Shown here in pieces: positions 1 to 10,493 of a DNA stretch of 64,000 nt. The notes below the pieces were generated by a model. It did not search any database. It saw nothing but the letters and a program-made list of their open reading frames with translations, and was not told where the DNA came from. Numbering within the stretch: position 1 is the stretch's first letter; every line of letters begins with the position of its first letter. This stretch comes from Linnemannia elongata. Its lineage: Eukaryota > Mortierellomycota > Mortierellomycetes > Mortierellales > Mortierellaceae. The stretch lies in the NCBI GenBank assembly GCA_036320915.1, contig JAXBDG010000013.1, forward strand, positions 1,550,001 through 1,614,000, written 5' to 3'. A program made the position numbers and the translations under genes.

Positions 1-2136
1 GGGTTGTCGTTGTTTGTGTCGTTGTTATTGTTGTTGTTCTTGTTGTTCTTGTTGCTGCAGTTGTTGTTGTTGTTGGGCGATAAGTGGGGGGGGGGGGGGG
101 GGGGGGGGGGTTATAGCAATGAGGGTAGCCGGAGGAAGTGTGAAAGAAAAAATATACAAGTGAAAGAAGAGACGAGAAGATCAAGTGTCTGGTGAATGAG
201 AGTCAATAGAAAAGGGGAGAGGAATGAATGAGGAGTGAATGACACAGAGAGGATAAGGAGAAATAGGGGATGAATGCGAGGATGAGAGAGTGAGAGTAGG
301 GAGAGAAACAAAGAGCAGGAAGAGCGGAGAGACGAGTTGAGGAGGAGGGAGGGGGACAAAAGGAAAATATAGCAACTTTGCTTTTGAGTGGAAGTCCCCT
401 TTGTTCGGTGGTGGTTCCTCCTATTTGTATGGCAGCCGTTGCTTGTACTTGCCCCTGCCTCGTTCCCCCAATCCCTTGTTCACTTTTGTTCATTTTTTTT
501 CAATGTATTTGGTACGACATGAAGCAATCACGTGAGATGAGCCTTCCTCCTCACCCTGCAAGCCAACAGAGTGAGCGACTGAGCTTTTGGGTGTGTCAGC
601 GGGATACACACACGCCACGCGAACAGCACACGAAAAAAAAAAAAAAAAAAAAAAAAGGACATTAGGAAAGGCTTGTTGATTATGTTTTTGGTTGTTATTT
701 GTTTATTACTTTGTGCTCAATTGCCTTTTCGTCAGTTCCATCGTGTTCCTGAGATGCGTGCTGTCCGTTGGGTAATAGGGTCTGCTGTTATTACTCACTC
801 TGAGTCTCTGACAAGTGCATTAACAAAAGAAGCCCCTGCGTGCGCGTGCTTGATTCCTTTACTTCCTCTACATTCTCCTATTATTCCATCCCCCTCTCTC
901 TCTCACTCTCTCGTGTCATCACGTACTTTTTGCTGTTCATTGAAGGGTCAAAGCACGCTCGAGAATAACGAACAGAAGAGAACATCCTAGAACTCCCAAA
1001 AAATCCGTCATCTGCAATAACACTCAACAAGAAAGACAGACAAACAAGCCCTAAATGCATGCCCTGTCTGCACGCCTGCACGCCCTGTCTGGTCTTGGCG
1101 CAAAGCTCTACCATGCCCCGACTCTTGCATCTATTATGTATCTCCCCTCTCCCTCTTGGTCTCACACAAACAAAGAAACCACTCCCCATTCCCTTTCTGC
1201 AGTAACTTTTTTTTTTTGAGGTTTGTCCTCGGCCCTTCGGTGATATTTGCTCTCCTCTATCCCTCTTGTTCATTCACTCGCTCTTTAACCATGTGTTGGC
1301 TGGTGCTTATGTCGTTGTTGGTGTTGTCACCAACCCCCCCCCCCCCCGAGCGGCGCCCCTTTTTGAACACTAAAATAACCGTGCCATGAGGAGCGCTGAC
1401 AGTGTTACAACAAACCACAGCAACCACGCTTACTACATCTTACATACAACACCACGCACCGACCTCCCCTATTTTGCGTTCGCGGTCAATGATTCATGAC
1501 TCCTCATTCTCTAACACGCACACACAACTCCTTCCCTCGTGTCTTCATGGCATCCATTCATCCCGTCACAATCACAAAACACAAACGCAAAGATCTGGGT
1601 CCCCCCCCCCTCCTTGTCATATATTAATTTTATTTGTGTCTTGGAGTCATAGACATAAGAAAACAGGGATCCTCCTACAAACAACAACGCCGCGAGCTTG
1701 CTGGTCGATTTCTTCCCGTTCAAATACAAAAAGATGCATGTGCATGCGTGCATGCGCACTCATCTGCACTGTCTTATAACAAGGTTGGGAAGAAAAAAGG
1801 GAAAAAAGAAGGAAGGAAGGAATGCAAGACGATCTCACTTTCTTACTCCATCAGCCCCCAATCTCTCACTCTCACACCGTGGAGCCCAAGATAAAAATTT
1901 AAATGCAATTGTCTAGCAATGGAACAGGACAAAACGACAGACGCGTGAAGGGGGATAATGAAGCAGTGAGATGAGAGTGTGACAGAAAGGCTTGGTCTTC
2001 TGGTCTACTGTTTGGTGTTTATGAAGAAATAGATCTATGCTGTTAAGAATAATAAAAGAAACGTGCTACTATACAATGTGTGTGGTCAAGATGACTCCTC
2101 TTCCTCATGCGCTACCCCTGCTCCTAAAACTGCAAA
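1..2136. other. Gene-poor low-complexity stretch at left edge
   Basis: No coding gene can be supported here. It holds a GTT-rich repeat (about 1-77), a long run of G (about 87-110), an A-tract (about 633-655), a C-tract (about 1335-1348) and a purine-rich block on the + strand (about 120-360). Elsewhere in this window such purine blocks lie just upstream of minus-strand genes (for example 45302-45600), so a minus-strand gene may begin near or beyond the left edge. The GTT repeat read on the minus strand would encode an Asn- or Gln-rich run. Both readings are inference. 1360-2136 looks like ordinary intergenic DNA. Confidence 0.5.
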
Positions 2137-5100
2137 TTACAACTTGCGGAGGACTTCAATCTTCTTGATGCTCTGGATCATATCGCCCTCCTTAAAGTCC
2201 TGGAACCCTTCAAACTCCATACCACATTCCGTTCCCTTCTTGGCCTCCTGGATATCCTCCTTGATCCTCTTCAGGGTCGACAGTCGTCCCTCCCAGACAA
2301 CCTCGCCATTGCGAACAATCCGAACATCTTCCTTCCGGTTCACTCCTCCATTGGTAATACGACAACCAGCCACATTCTGCACCGCTCCGCCCTTCATCTT
2401 GATCGGGAAAATCTGAGCAATCTTGGCCTCTCCCGCCACCTGGATCTCAATGTCCTTGGGCAGCAATTGGGCCATCTCAATCTTGACATCGTCCAGAAGC
2501 TTGTAGATGACATTATACGACTTGAGAGTCACTCCCATCTGTCGGGCTGTCTGCATCAGCTTCTTGTCAGCCTTCACGTTGAAGCCCAGAACCATGGCTA
2601 TTTTTGAGTCGTGAGGGTGGTAAAAGAAATGCAATTGATGGATGGTGATGCAGGGGTACAAAAAAACGAAACGTAAAATAAAACACCGTGCGGTTAGTCT
2701 TCAATTTCCCAAGGAATGCCTTTTTTTCACTTGCCCACAAGATCGCATTAATCAGCAGTGTGCCACAATGTGGACACAAACGTTCTCGATCTTACCATTG
2801 CAGGATGACGCAAATTGGATATCGCTCTCGGCAATGTTGCCCACTCCAGACTGAATCACGCTGACCTTGACCTGGTTAGCAGGCAACCCCGAGACTGCAT
2901 CACACACGGCTTCAACCGTTCCACTCACATCGCCCTTCACTACCATCCGCAGGTTCTTGACATCGCTCTCCTCCTCCTCCTTGGCGGCCATGGCGGCCAC
3001 AGAGAGCTGCTTCTTGACAAGAGGAGCCTCGGGATACACGTCCAGCATGCCCTGATGGAAGAGCCATGCCTTCCGCTTGTGTTCTCGGATGGCCGTCTTC
3101 TCTTCATCCTCCTCCTCTGCAGTGATACGACGTTTCTCATTGATCGCCACAAGGGTTTTCAATTGCTCCTGACGCTCCTTCTTGAGGGCTCGAGTCGAAA
3201 TCGCCTGCTTGGCCTGGTCTTCCGACTCGGCTCCGAGCATCTCATCTCCGGCCTTGGGCAAGTCCTTCCATCCCATGACCTTAACAGGTGTACCAGGCGG
3301 TGCCTCCTTGACGTTCTTGCCGGTGTCGTTGACTAGAGCCTTAACCTTGCACCACGCGTCTCCAGCAACAATAGTATCTCCGACGCGAAGTGTTCCACGC
3401 TTCACCAACACCGTGGCAACGTTTCCGCGTCCCTTCTCGATCTGTGACTCAATGATGTGTCCTTCTCCTTTCATATCGACCTCGGCTCTCAGATCCAAAA
3501 CCTCAGCCAGGGTCAAAATGGCCTCCTCCAGCTTGTCCAAGTTCTTTCCCGTCAATCCCGAGACCTCGATACATTGCGTCTCACCTCCCAAGTCTTCAAC
3601 AGTGATACCGTACTTCAACAATGCCTGCTTTGCCTTTTCGGGCTCTGCACCATACTTGTCGCACTTGTTGATGGCGACAATCACAGGGACGCCAGCTTCT
3701 TCAGCATGCTTGATCGCTTCTGCAGTCTGGGGCATGACACCATCCTCAGCGGCCACCACAAGAACGACAATATCGGTCGTGTGAGCTCCACGGGCGCGCA
3801 TGGCCGAGAAGGCTGCGTGTCCAGGAGTATCCAAGAACGTGATGCGTTGCTTTGATGGCAAAAGCACAGAGAAAGCTCCGATGTGCTGGGTGATACCGCC
3901 AGCCTCTCCTGCAGCGACCGAAGTTTTGCGCAGCGAGTCCAAAAGGGTCGTTTTGCCGTGATCGACGTGTCCCATGATAGTAACAACTGGTGGGCGCAAT
4001 GGGTAAATCGACATGTCCTCTGGCTGAGGCCTAAATCACACCATGCAACCCAATTGAGATGGTTAGATACTGGATAAAGAGTTCCGTAAAAAGACACGGC
4101 TAAACTTGGGAGATACGTACTGGGGGGTCAAGTCGAAAAGGTTCTCCGTGCTTCCGACAATAGGGTTAACATTATACTCTAGGGCCAAAAGCGATGCCTC
4201 CTCGGAAGTCAGAACTAGGGTTGATAATGACAATGCAATTATTAGTAGAGCTTTCCTCGACAGAGATCCATGTGGCATACAGTTCCGTAATGCCCTCGGA
4301 GTTCTTGACTTACTGTGATCGTGACGGGTGATCTCCATGCCCATGGCCTTCATGGTGTTCTCAAAGTGACCCATGCGTGCTCCCAAAAGTCCAGCCAAAT
4401 TGGAGACATTGATCGCCTCAGGGATAAAAACGTCTTTGGCGGGCTTCTGTCTCTGCTTGCGCTGTCTCGATCGCTGCTCCACCTGTCTCTTGGCGTTTTC
4501 CTTGGCAGTACGAGTCGATTTGACGAATGTCTGGGCTGTTGGCGCTGCTGGTGTAGCGGTCGAGGCTGCCGGTGCTGATGCTGGTGTAGGTTTAGATGCT
4601 TGAGCTGGAGCGGGTATTGGCTTTGCGGCAGTAGCTGTTGCAGCTGCTGAGGCGGGCTCCTTCTTGATCTCGACCTTGGTGATGGGCTGCGCTGTGGGTT
4701 GAGGGGTAACCTTAGGAGCAAGCTGCTGTGCTGCAGGACGAGTAGATGGTGCTGCGCTTGGCTTGGGTGCTCCAAATCCAAAGCCCGATGATGTCGCGAA
4801 TGAGGACGGTGGTGCTGGTGCCTTGGAGCGGGCAGCAGGTGCAGGTGCTGAGAATCCAAATCCTGAGGATGTAGCAAACGATGAAGGAGGGGTAGGACGC
4901 GTCTGTTTCTGCTGCTGCTGCTGCTGTCCCTGTGCTGCTGATCCCTTGGAGTTGTTGGCATCGTAGTACCGCCCTGCTCTCCGTCCATCCTGCCCTTGCT
5001 GCTGCTGCCTCCTGTTTCCAGTACTGTTATTTCCTCCACCGGAACCGGAGCGAGACGAGAACGATCGGTTCTGGGCTTCTTCATAAGCGCGGCGATAGGG

Positions 5101-5472
5101 GCTATCCTGAGATCTGGCAGCGTGATCGGGTGAGCGGGCCCACTTGTCACCAACATTGCCATTGTTACCGGCTGATCTGGCCCCATTGCCATTGTTGCTC
5201 ATAGCCTCCTTGCGGATCTCCATACGCAACTTGGTTTGTGGATCGATCGTGATCTTGTCGCTCAGCACCTTTCCTCCAGCAAGACCGCTTGCTTTATTAT
5301 TGCCGCTGTTGTCCGTCATGACTCTTGGGGTTCCGGTTTGGAAGGTGCGGTGGTGGCCCTGAAGTCCACTTGACCTGGGGTGGGACGCCCAAAGAACGAG
5401 GCGCGGTTTTGAGGCGGCCTGTCCACAACCGACGGTACCTCGACGACCGAGTCCTCCTGCTGCTTTCCACAT
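2137..5472 (-). CDS. IFM1: Mitochondrial translation initiation factor IF-2
   Basis: GTPase that brings fMet-tRNA to the mitochondrial small ribosomal subunit and promotes subunit joining. Four exons, 5472-4314, 4214-4121, 4030-2796 and 2597-2137, give 982 aa in frame. The first 50 residues are rich in Arg, Gly and Ser with few acids, as in a matrix presequence. A disordered Gln/Pro/Ala-rich region follows (about 130-340). An IF2 N-domain block comes next (VFIPEAINVSNLAGLL, then the LTSEEASLLALEY segment). The G domain has G1 GHVDHGKT (about residue 437), G3 DTPGHAAF and G4 NKCD. The C-terminal IF2 domains include the GFNVKAD segment built across the last splice. Long for the family because of the low-complexity linker. 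It is divergent from the mitochondrial uL13 gene. Confidence 0.95.
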
Positions 5473-5963
5473 TTTTTTGTTGGCGTGATGTTATCCTCCT
5501 GAGATATGAATGGGTGTGGGAGTATGGTATCTTGTGCTTAGTATGTGCGTCGTCTTGTTGTTGTCCGGCAGCAAAAGTTCTTGAAGCGGGTTTCGAGGAT
5601 GGCTTCCGAACAAGGATTCCAAAGAGGGATTCGAGAAGGAATGGAGGATCGCGAAGTGCGAGGAAGGAGCGGGTGAGGCGTGGGTGAACGAGAGTAAAGG
5701 AGAGGGGAGGTGATTTCGCAGGTAAAGAATAGGAGCACAGTCAGGAAAGGCAATTTCCATTTTATTTGTGGCTTGGTGCGTACGATAGGGCGAGAGAGCA
5801 CATTTTTTAGTGGCACACCCATTGTCCAGCAAAAGCAGTCCGCTTGTGTTGTCTCCCAGGCAGCCTGATCACACTCCCGAAGCACCTTCTCTCAGGCACC
5901 ATTGGTCTACTTCCCTCTCTACTCCTCCAGTCGACCCATTCAACACTCACATCACACTCAGCC
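5473..5963. promoter_or_regulatory. Shared divergent promoter, IF-2 / uL13m
   Basis: These 491 bases separate the start codons of two divergently transcribed genes that both act in mitochondrial translation. No TATA box or known operator was recognised. The part nearest the uL13m start (about 5880-5960) is rich in C and T, like the leaders of other + strand genes here. Joint control is inferred from the arrangement only. Confidence 0.5.
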
Positions 5964-6780
5964 ATGTCTCAAGCTATTGGAAAGACCGCTCTCGCATACG
6001 CCCGTGTCTGGCACCTTGTCGATGCCAAGCAGAGAGTCCTCGGACGCATGTCCGTCGGAATCGCAGAGACCCTCATGGGAAAGCATAAGCCGATCTACGA
6101 CCCCGCATGTAATGTCTCCTCCCTCCCTCATTCCCGCTCTACTTGATCTCCTTCACAGCGGAACACGGGAGTGCAGGAACTGGATAAAAACTACAGAAAG
6201 CTTGAGCAGCACTTTTAAGGACCACCACAGAGCATACAGGATGGGAAGCTATCACTTGTTTTCGTCGGAATACGACACAGGACCATCCTACAGGTCTAGG
6301 CGTTACTCTGACCCTTGTCCCTCACATTCAGCAGGAGACATCTATTCTTAACCAGAACCTCACCAAACTTCCATGCCGTACCACTTTCAAAGACATCTGA
6401 CCGAACGCCAAAACTCATCTTTATCTCCAAATTCGTCCCTTTCTTTAATAGCTGACTGTGGAGATTATGTGGTTGTGATTAACGCCAAGGCGGTCAAGAC
6501 AACAGGAACCAAAGCACAGGACAAACTCTACAGAAGCCATTCGGGATACCCTGGAGGACTCAAGGAGACGACGTTCGAGAACTTGATGGAGAAGGACCCC
6601 GACGCAATCATCCGCAAGGCCGTCTCGGGCATGTTGCCCAAGAACCGTCTTCGTGAACCTCGTCTCGGACGTCTCTTTGTCTTCGAGGGCGAAGACCACC
6701 CCTATGAACAAAACATCATCAAGCGGTACGATGCCCTTGGAAAGGAGACCCGACTTGACCCATCAAAAGTTGAGGCATAA
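5964..6780 (+). CDS. MRPL13: Mitochondrial ribosomal protein uL13 (MRPL13)
   Basis: Component of the large subunit of the mitochondrial ribosome (yeast Mrpl23). Two exons, 5964-6108 and 6452-6780, join to 157 aa, the usual length. Family hallmarks are [14 protein letters not shown] near the N-terminus, the splice-spanning [11 protein letters not shown] block and the SGYPGGLKE segment. The C-terminal [18 protein letters not shown] stretch is also typical. Bacterial L13 proteins have the same core and no long presequence is visible; organellar uL13 often lacks a cleaved one. The 343-nt intron shows no sign of another gene. Divergent from mitochondrial IF-2. Confidence 0.95.
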
Positions 6781-6997
6781 GGCGATCAGCTCGAAGGATT
6801 TAGGAAACGAGGGAGGAAGTGATTTGTTACGCATGGACAAAGGATAACAGCATACATTTTATACATTAGACATTAAATTTTTAACCAGCGCTCTCTCATT
6901 GCCTGCTTTTCGTGTTCAAAATGGGTCCCACCTTTCAGGGAGCAATCCAGACGGGATCACCGTTCCAACTAACTCCGCCCGGAATTTCAATGGGTAA

Positions 6998-7034
<37 letters not shown>

Positions 7035-7545
7035 TGAGCGAAGAAACAAGCTACCGCGACTTAACAGGACCACAGCTCATTTCAGCAACCTTGCATGTGT
7101 GTGCTCGCCATAGACAAGTCTATCAAGTGTCGGGTGAGAATGGTTGACTAAATCGATTGTCATATCGAACGTGTGCTAAAAGTCAGAGGAGGAAGCCAAA
7201 CCCTTACAAAAAAAGTTTCGACTTCCACTAAGCCATTAAATGGACGCGTCCGTTTTCGATGACAATAGTAGGGGTAGTGGAAAGGCGGGTAGTAATATAG
7301 GAGGAGTCATGAAGACCACTACAGACTGCGATACTGGACGGTTCTGAGGGCCCAGACGTGGCGTCATAGACAATCACGTCGCCAGCGTTGCCAGAGTCTC
7401 CCAACGTTCAACGCCACCTTGTGTTATGAATAGATGTGAATCATACTAGAGGATTCACTCCCTTTTCTTTTTTACTTGACGAAGTAGATAAGCACTAAAA
7501 AATCAACTTTACTCGTCATTCTCCAAGTACTTCCTACCATCCTTC
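6781..7545. other. Intergenic stretch with A-tract
   Basis: Lies between the convergent ends of uL13m and the 161-aa unknown gene. It contains a run of about 30 A (about 7000-7031) and the short minus-strand open frame 7228-7407 listed separately. Nothing else is recognised. Confidence 0.5.
7228..7407 (-). pseudogene. Orphan coding-like remnant, 59 codons
   Basis: A minus-strand frame is open from just after a TGA (7408-7410) to a TAG (7228-7230). It has no ATG near its start, only one three codons before the stop. The translation is protein-like: GDVIVYDATSG, then a middle part with CSGLHDSSYITTR, then TIVIENGRVHLMA. The alternation of short strand-like and Gly/Asp/Ser turn-like segments with one Cys vaguely recalls a CUB-type beta domain, but I cannot assign a family. 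It may be a last exon cut off from its gene, a degraded gene, or chance. It lies downstream of the 161-aa gene on the same strand, and that gene has its own stop. Confidence 0.3.
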
Positions 7546-8148
7546 TCACATATCCGACATGGAGTCCAAAAAGTCGACCAGAGCGTCTGTCTGGTTTCCA
7601 GCCATGTCGTCGCCATCAGTCTCATATCCGTCGTTGTCGTCATTGTCATCGCTGTCGCCGCCGTCATTCCCGTCGTCACTGAGCGCCAGGCCTTGCATCA
7701 AGTGAAGAGCTTGGTCTGAACTGGAAATGCTGTTATTTGGCGGGTAGAGAACTTGCAGAATTTGGCCAGGGTAGGCGCGGATCCGACGGGCGTGTCTAAG
7801 CTCGTCAGTTTTTACAAAGTTATACCGTTAACCTGAGATATTCGTTTCCATTCGCAAAAAAAAAAAAAAAAAAAAAAGGATGTTCATCATAACGGCACTT
7901 GTAAAAACCTACAGTGGTTCATTTAATCTAAGAACTTCTTCGCCATTGACCTCGATACGATCGAATCCTTGAAAAGATCCGGAGACCTGTTTCAGGAGGA
8001 CCGTGAGGAAACCGTCGTCAAAACGACTTTGAGTTGGAAGAATTCTGAGGGAACTGTGCCATCCTGGAACTTGAAAGTATTGTACCGCCAGGTTGTAGTC
8101 GTGTCGTCGTCGTGTTCCATGACGAAAAGAGATTCTGATGGGAGCCAT
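7546..8148 (-). CDS. Conserved-looking hypothetical protein, 161 aa
   Basis: Two exons, 8148-7913 and 7795-7546, join across a 117-nt intron (donor GTAGGT, acceptor TTAG) that contains an A/T homopolymer. The start is the first ATG of the frame. The N-terminal part (about 1-100) has an ordered look, with FRHGTRRRHDYNLAVQYFQV, VPGWHSSLRILP and FQGFDRIEVNGEEVL. The C-terminal third is very acidic with a run of Asp, Gly and Asn, ending VDFLDSMSDM. No signal peptide or membrane segment is seen. I do not recognise the family. Confidence 0.7.
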
Positions 8149-8468
8149 GGGAAATAGAGAGATTGAATGAAATGGTGATCAAAGTGCGTATGATAAGGCA
8201 GAGGGGTAAGGATGGCTTAAGGTAGAAGAAAGGAACAAAATACGACAAAGCAATATAGAAATAGCGACAACAATTCGAAATGGCGAAGACTTAATAAATA
8301 TCGTCCTCCATCCGCCGTGAATTTACCTGACTCCCAGCCAATCCACATGACCCATGACAAGGCTACTGCTCGAAAACGACAAAAAGCAAAATTATTTTAT
8401 TGCCATGATGCAAGGCGCAAATCGAAATACTCTCTGCTCAGGCACTGTTCAACTTCATATGATACTTC
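8149..8468. other. Intergenic, 320 bases
   Basis: Upstream region of the 161-aa minus-strand gene and downstream region of the secreted 391-aa gene. No motif recognised. Confidence 0.4.
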
Positions 8469-9818
8469 TCATTTGGCTGTGCCCTTGACACACTCGACCC
8501 TTTTCTTCAACGTGCTCTCAGTGATAACCGTGGTATCAGGTCCAAATCCAAAGGGCCGAAGGGTCAAAAGGACAGGCTCGGCAGTCTCGTCAAGATCTAT
8601 GTCGCCGATCTGGTCAGGCCTGTAGACGACACTCACGGCGTTGTCGTTGAAGGTCCGATAGCACCCCGTCTCGGAGATGGACTTGCACTTCGAGAAGAGC
8701 GTATGGGTGGCCATATCGCAATACAGTTCCTCCTTTGTCGATAGGTAGTTGGGTCCATGCGACGAAGAGGACTCACAAAGGTCCTTGGCAGACGCGGGAC
8801 CCATGTTGGCATGGTTGTATCCCTCCGGCTTCATATCAACAGCACGCTTGGTCGGTGTCGTGGCTGCTCCTGCAGCTGGCGCTGGCTCAGGTTTAGGGGT
8901 CTCTTGTCGAACAGACCGGGTAATCCTGACACTCCCGGGAGATAGCAACTTGGCCTCAGGAGCCCCCAACAGCGCAACATATTCCGGGATATTATCCAGT
9001 TCGATCGAATACACGGGGGTGTAGTCCTTCTTGACAAACTGGGACAACCAGAAGCAAACGCCTGGGATCCGAACGGGGTGGCAATCATTCGATGGGACGT
9101 GGGCATAGGAGTGTTGGCCAGAGTAGTACCAGGGGACACTGTTGTCAACAGAAACGATCAGCTCTGCGGACAGGGCTTAGGTTGGGCTACCGGATAGCTG
9201 GTCAGGGCTCACGGCGATCGACGAGATACCTTTTCGTTTGTTGTTTGTTTTGCGCACAGACAGAAAAAAATAGGCTGAGTAAAACGTTACTTTGATTTAA
9301 GAAAACATCAACACAAACCAGAAGAAAAATACAGCGAGACAAAACTTACAAGCAGCATTTGGGTTCGGAGCACCATCATCCCCTGCAGTAATCTTCATCC
9401 GATAATGCTTCCCACCCGCAAAAACAACCTTTGAACTCGTCCTGTTAAACTCCCCCGAATCCAGATACGGCTCCTTCCTCCCCCCCTCCGTCCTCGTCAA
9501 AACCGTTCCAGTACTATCAAAAACCTCAATCAAAGGGAACGGTCCGTCCATCCCAGAGGTCCCATCACTCTTGACGGGGGTTCCGGTGCTGCCGATACCG
9601 TTGGTACCGACTCGTACAAAATAGTTGTTCTCGGCCTTGTTGTAGTTCCTGTGTTTGGTCATCATCTTGGTGGCCTCTTGGGCTGCGGCGGTGACGATCT
9701 CGTAGACGTAGGAGAGGCCAAAGTGGGGGCCGACTGCTGCTTCGGGGGATGTTTCCTGGGCGCTACTGGCGGCAGCGGCGGTGAGTAGGAGTGCCGCTGT
9801 GATGTGAAGGGTCTTCAT
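8469..9818 (-). CDS. Secreted protein of unknown function, 391 aa
   Basis: Exon 1 is 9818-9350 and exon 2 is 9175-8469. The second acceptor is an AAG rather than the usual YAG, but it is the only nearby one that keeps the frame. The start ATG opens a classical signal peptide (MKTLHITAALLLTAAAASSA). The mature part has a Gly/Ser/Thr-rich region (VRVGTNGIGSTGTPVKSDG), then FAGGKHYRMKI. A Cys/Trp-bearing segment spans the splice (SVDNSVPWYYSGQHSYAHV, then HPVRIPGVCFWLSQF). A Pro/Ala-rich linker is followed by a C-terminal Cys-containing region with SETGCYRTFNDNAVSV. No catalytic motif, GPI signal or membrane span is seen. The upstream extension of the frame to 10349 is taken as non-coding. Confidence 0.75.
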
Positions 9819-10493
9819 TTTGGGTTTGGCGGGTTCAAGTGCATGGTGTATACGAGTGAGGGGAAAGGAAGGAAAAGAAGAGGAGTGGAAAGTGAACCTT
9901 TGACGATCGTCAGGAATGATGTATAAGTGCGGATGAGAGTGATGAAAAGAAGAGTCAAGAGCCAGAAACGGAGGCGAAAAAGACAAGTAGGACCCAGACA
10001 TGGTCTCCACCATGGCGTTGCTCCATCTCCCTTTCTCCAGTATCGGTCGCAGCGTGCTCTTTCGCCTCTTCAACCTCCTTAGGTCTGGAGCATTCAAAAC
10101 AGAGGCAGGTCCTACCATACAAAAGAAAACTGGATCGCCATAAGCAATCTCGAGGGATAAAAATCTCAACGCAAGCATGCCACCCACCTCCGCATAAAAG
10201 GAAAGAAGGGGGAAGGAAAGGCAAGCAGGAGGAAGATGAAGGGATGGAGAGAAGAAGAAAGGCAGTAAAACCATTATCGTGTATGGGCAGTACTTAACCC
10301 ATTGGTTTCGTCTCCACATTGGACATGATGAGTGTTTGTAAGGTATCAATAGTGAGCGAACCTCTCAGTCCCATCCATCTCTCATAAGGTATGTAAGTGG
10401 CGTTCTTGTTTCATGGTAAGCGCCACATTCCTGGATTACCCCTGAAGGCCAAAGACGCAGGGAACAAGCATTGTACTTTATTTGACAGTTTGC
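9819..10493. other. Intergenic, promoter of secreted gene
   Basis: A purine-rich + strand segment (about 9840-9960) lies just upstream of the secreted-protein start, matching the pyrimidine-rich leader seen on the sense strand of other genes here. No gene is supported in the rest. Confidence 0.4.

Noticed and set aside
9819..10349. 5' extension of the secreted-protein frame
   Set aside because: Upstream residues are low complexity and precede a textbook signal peptide starting at 9818, which would be useless internally.
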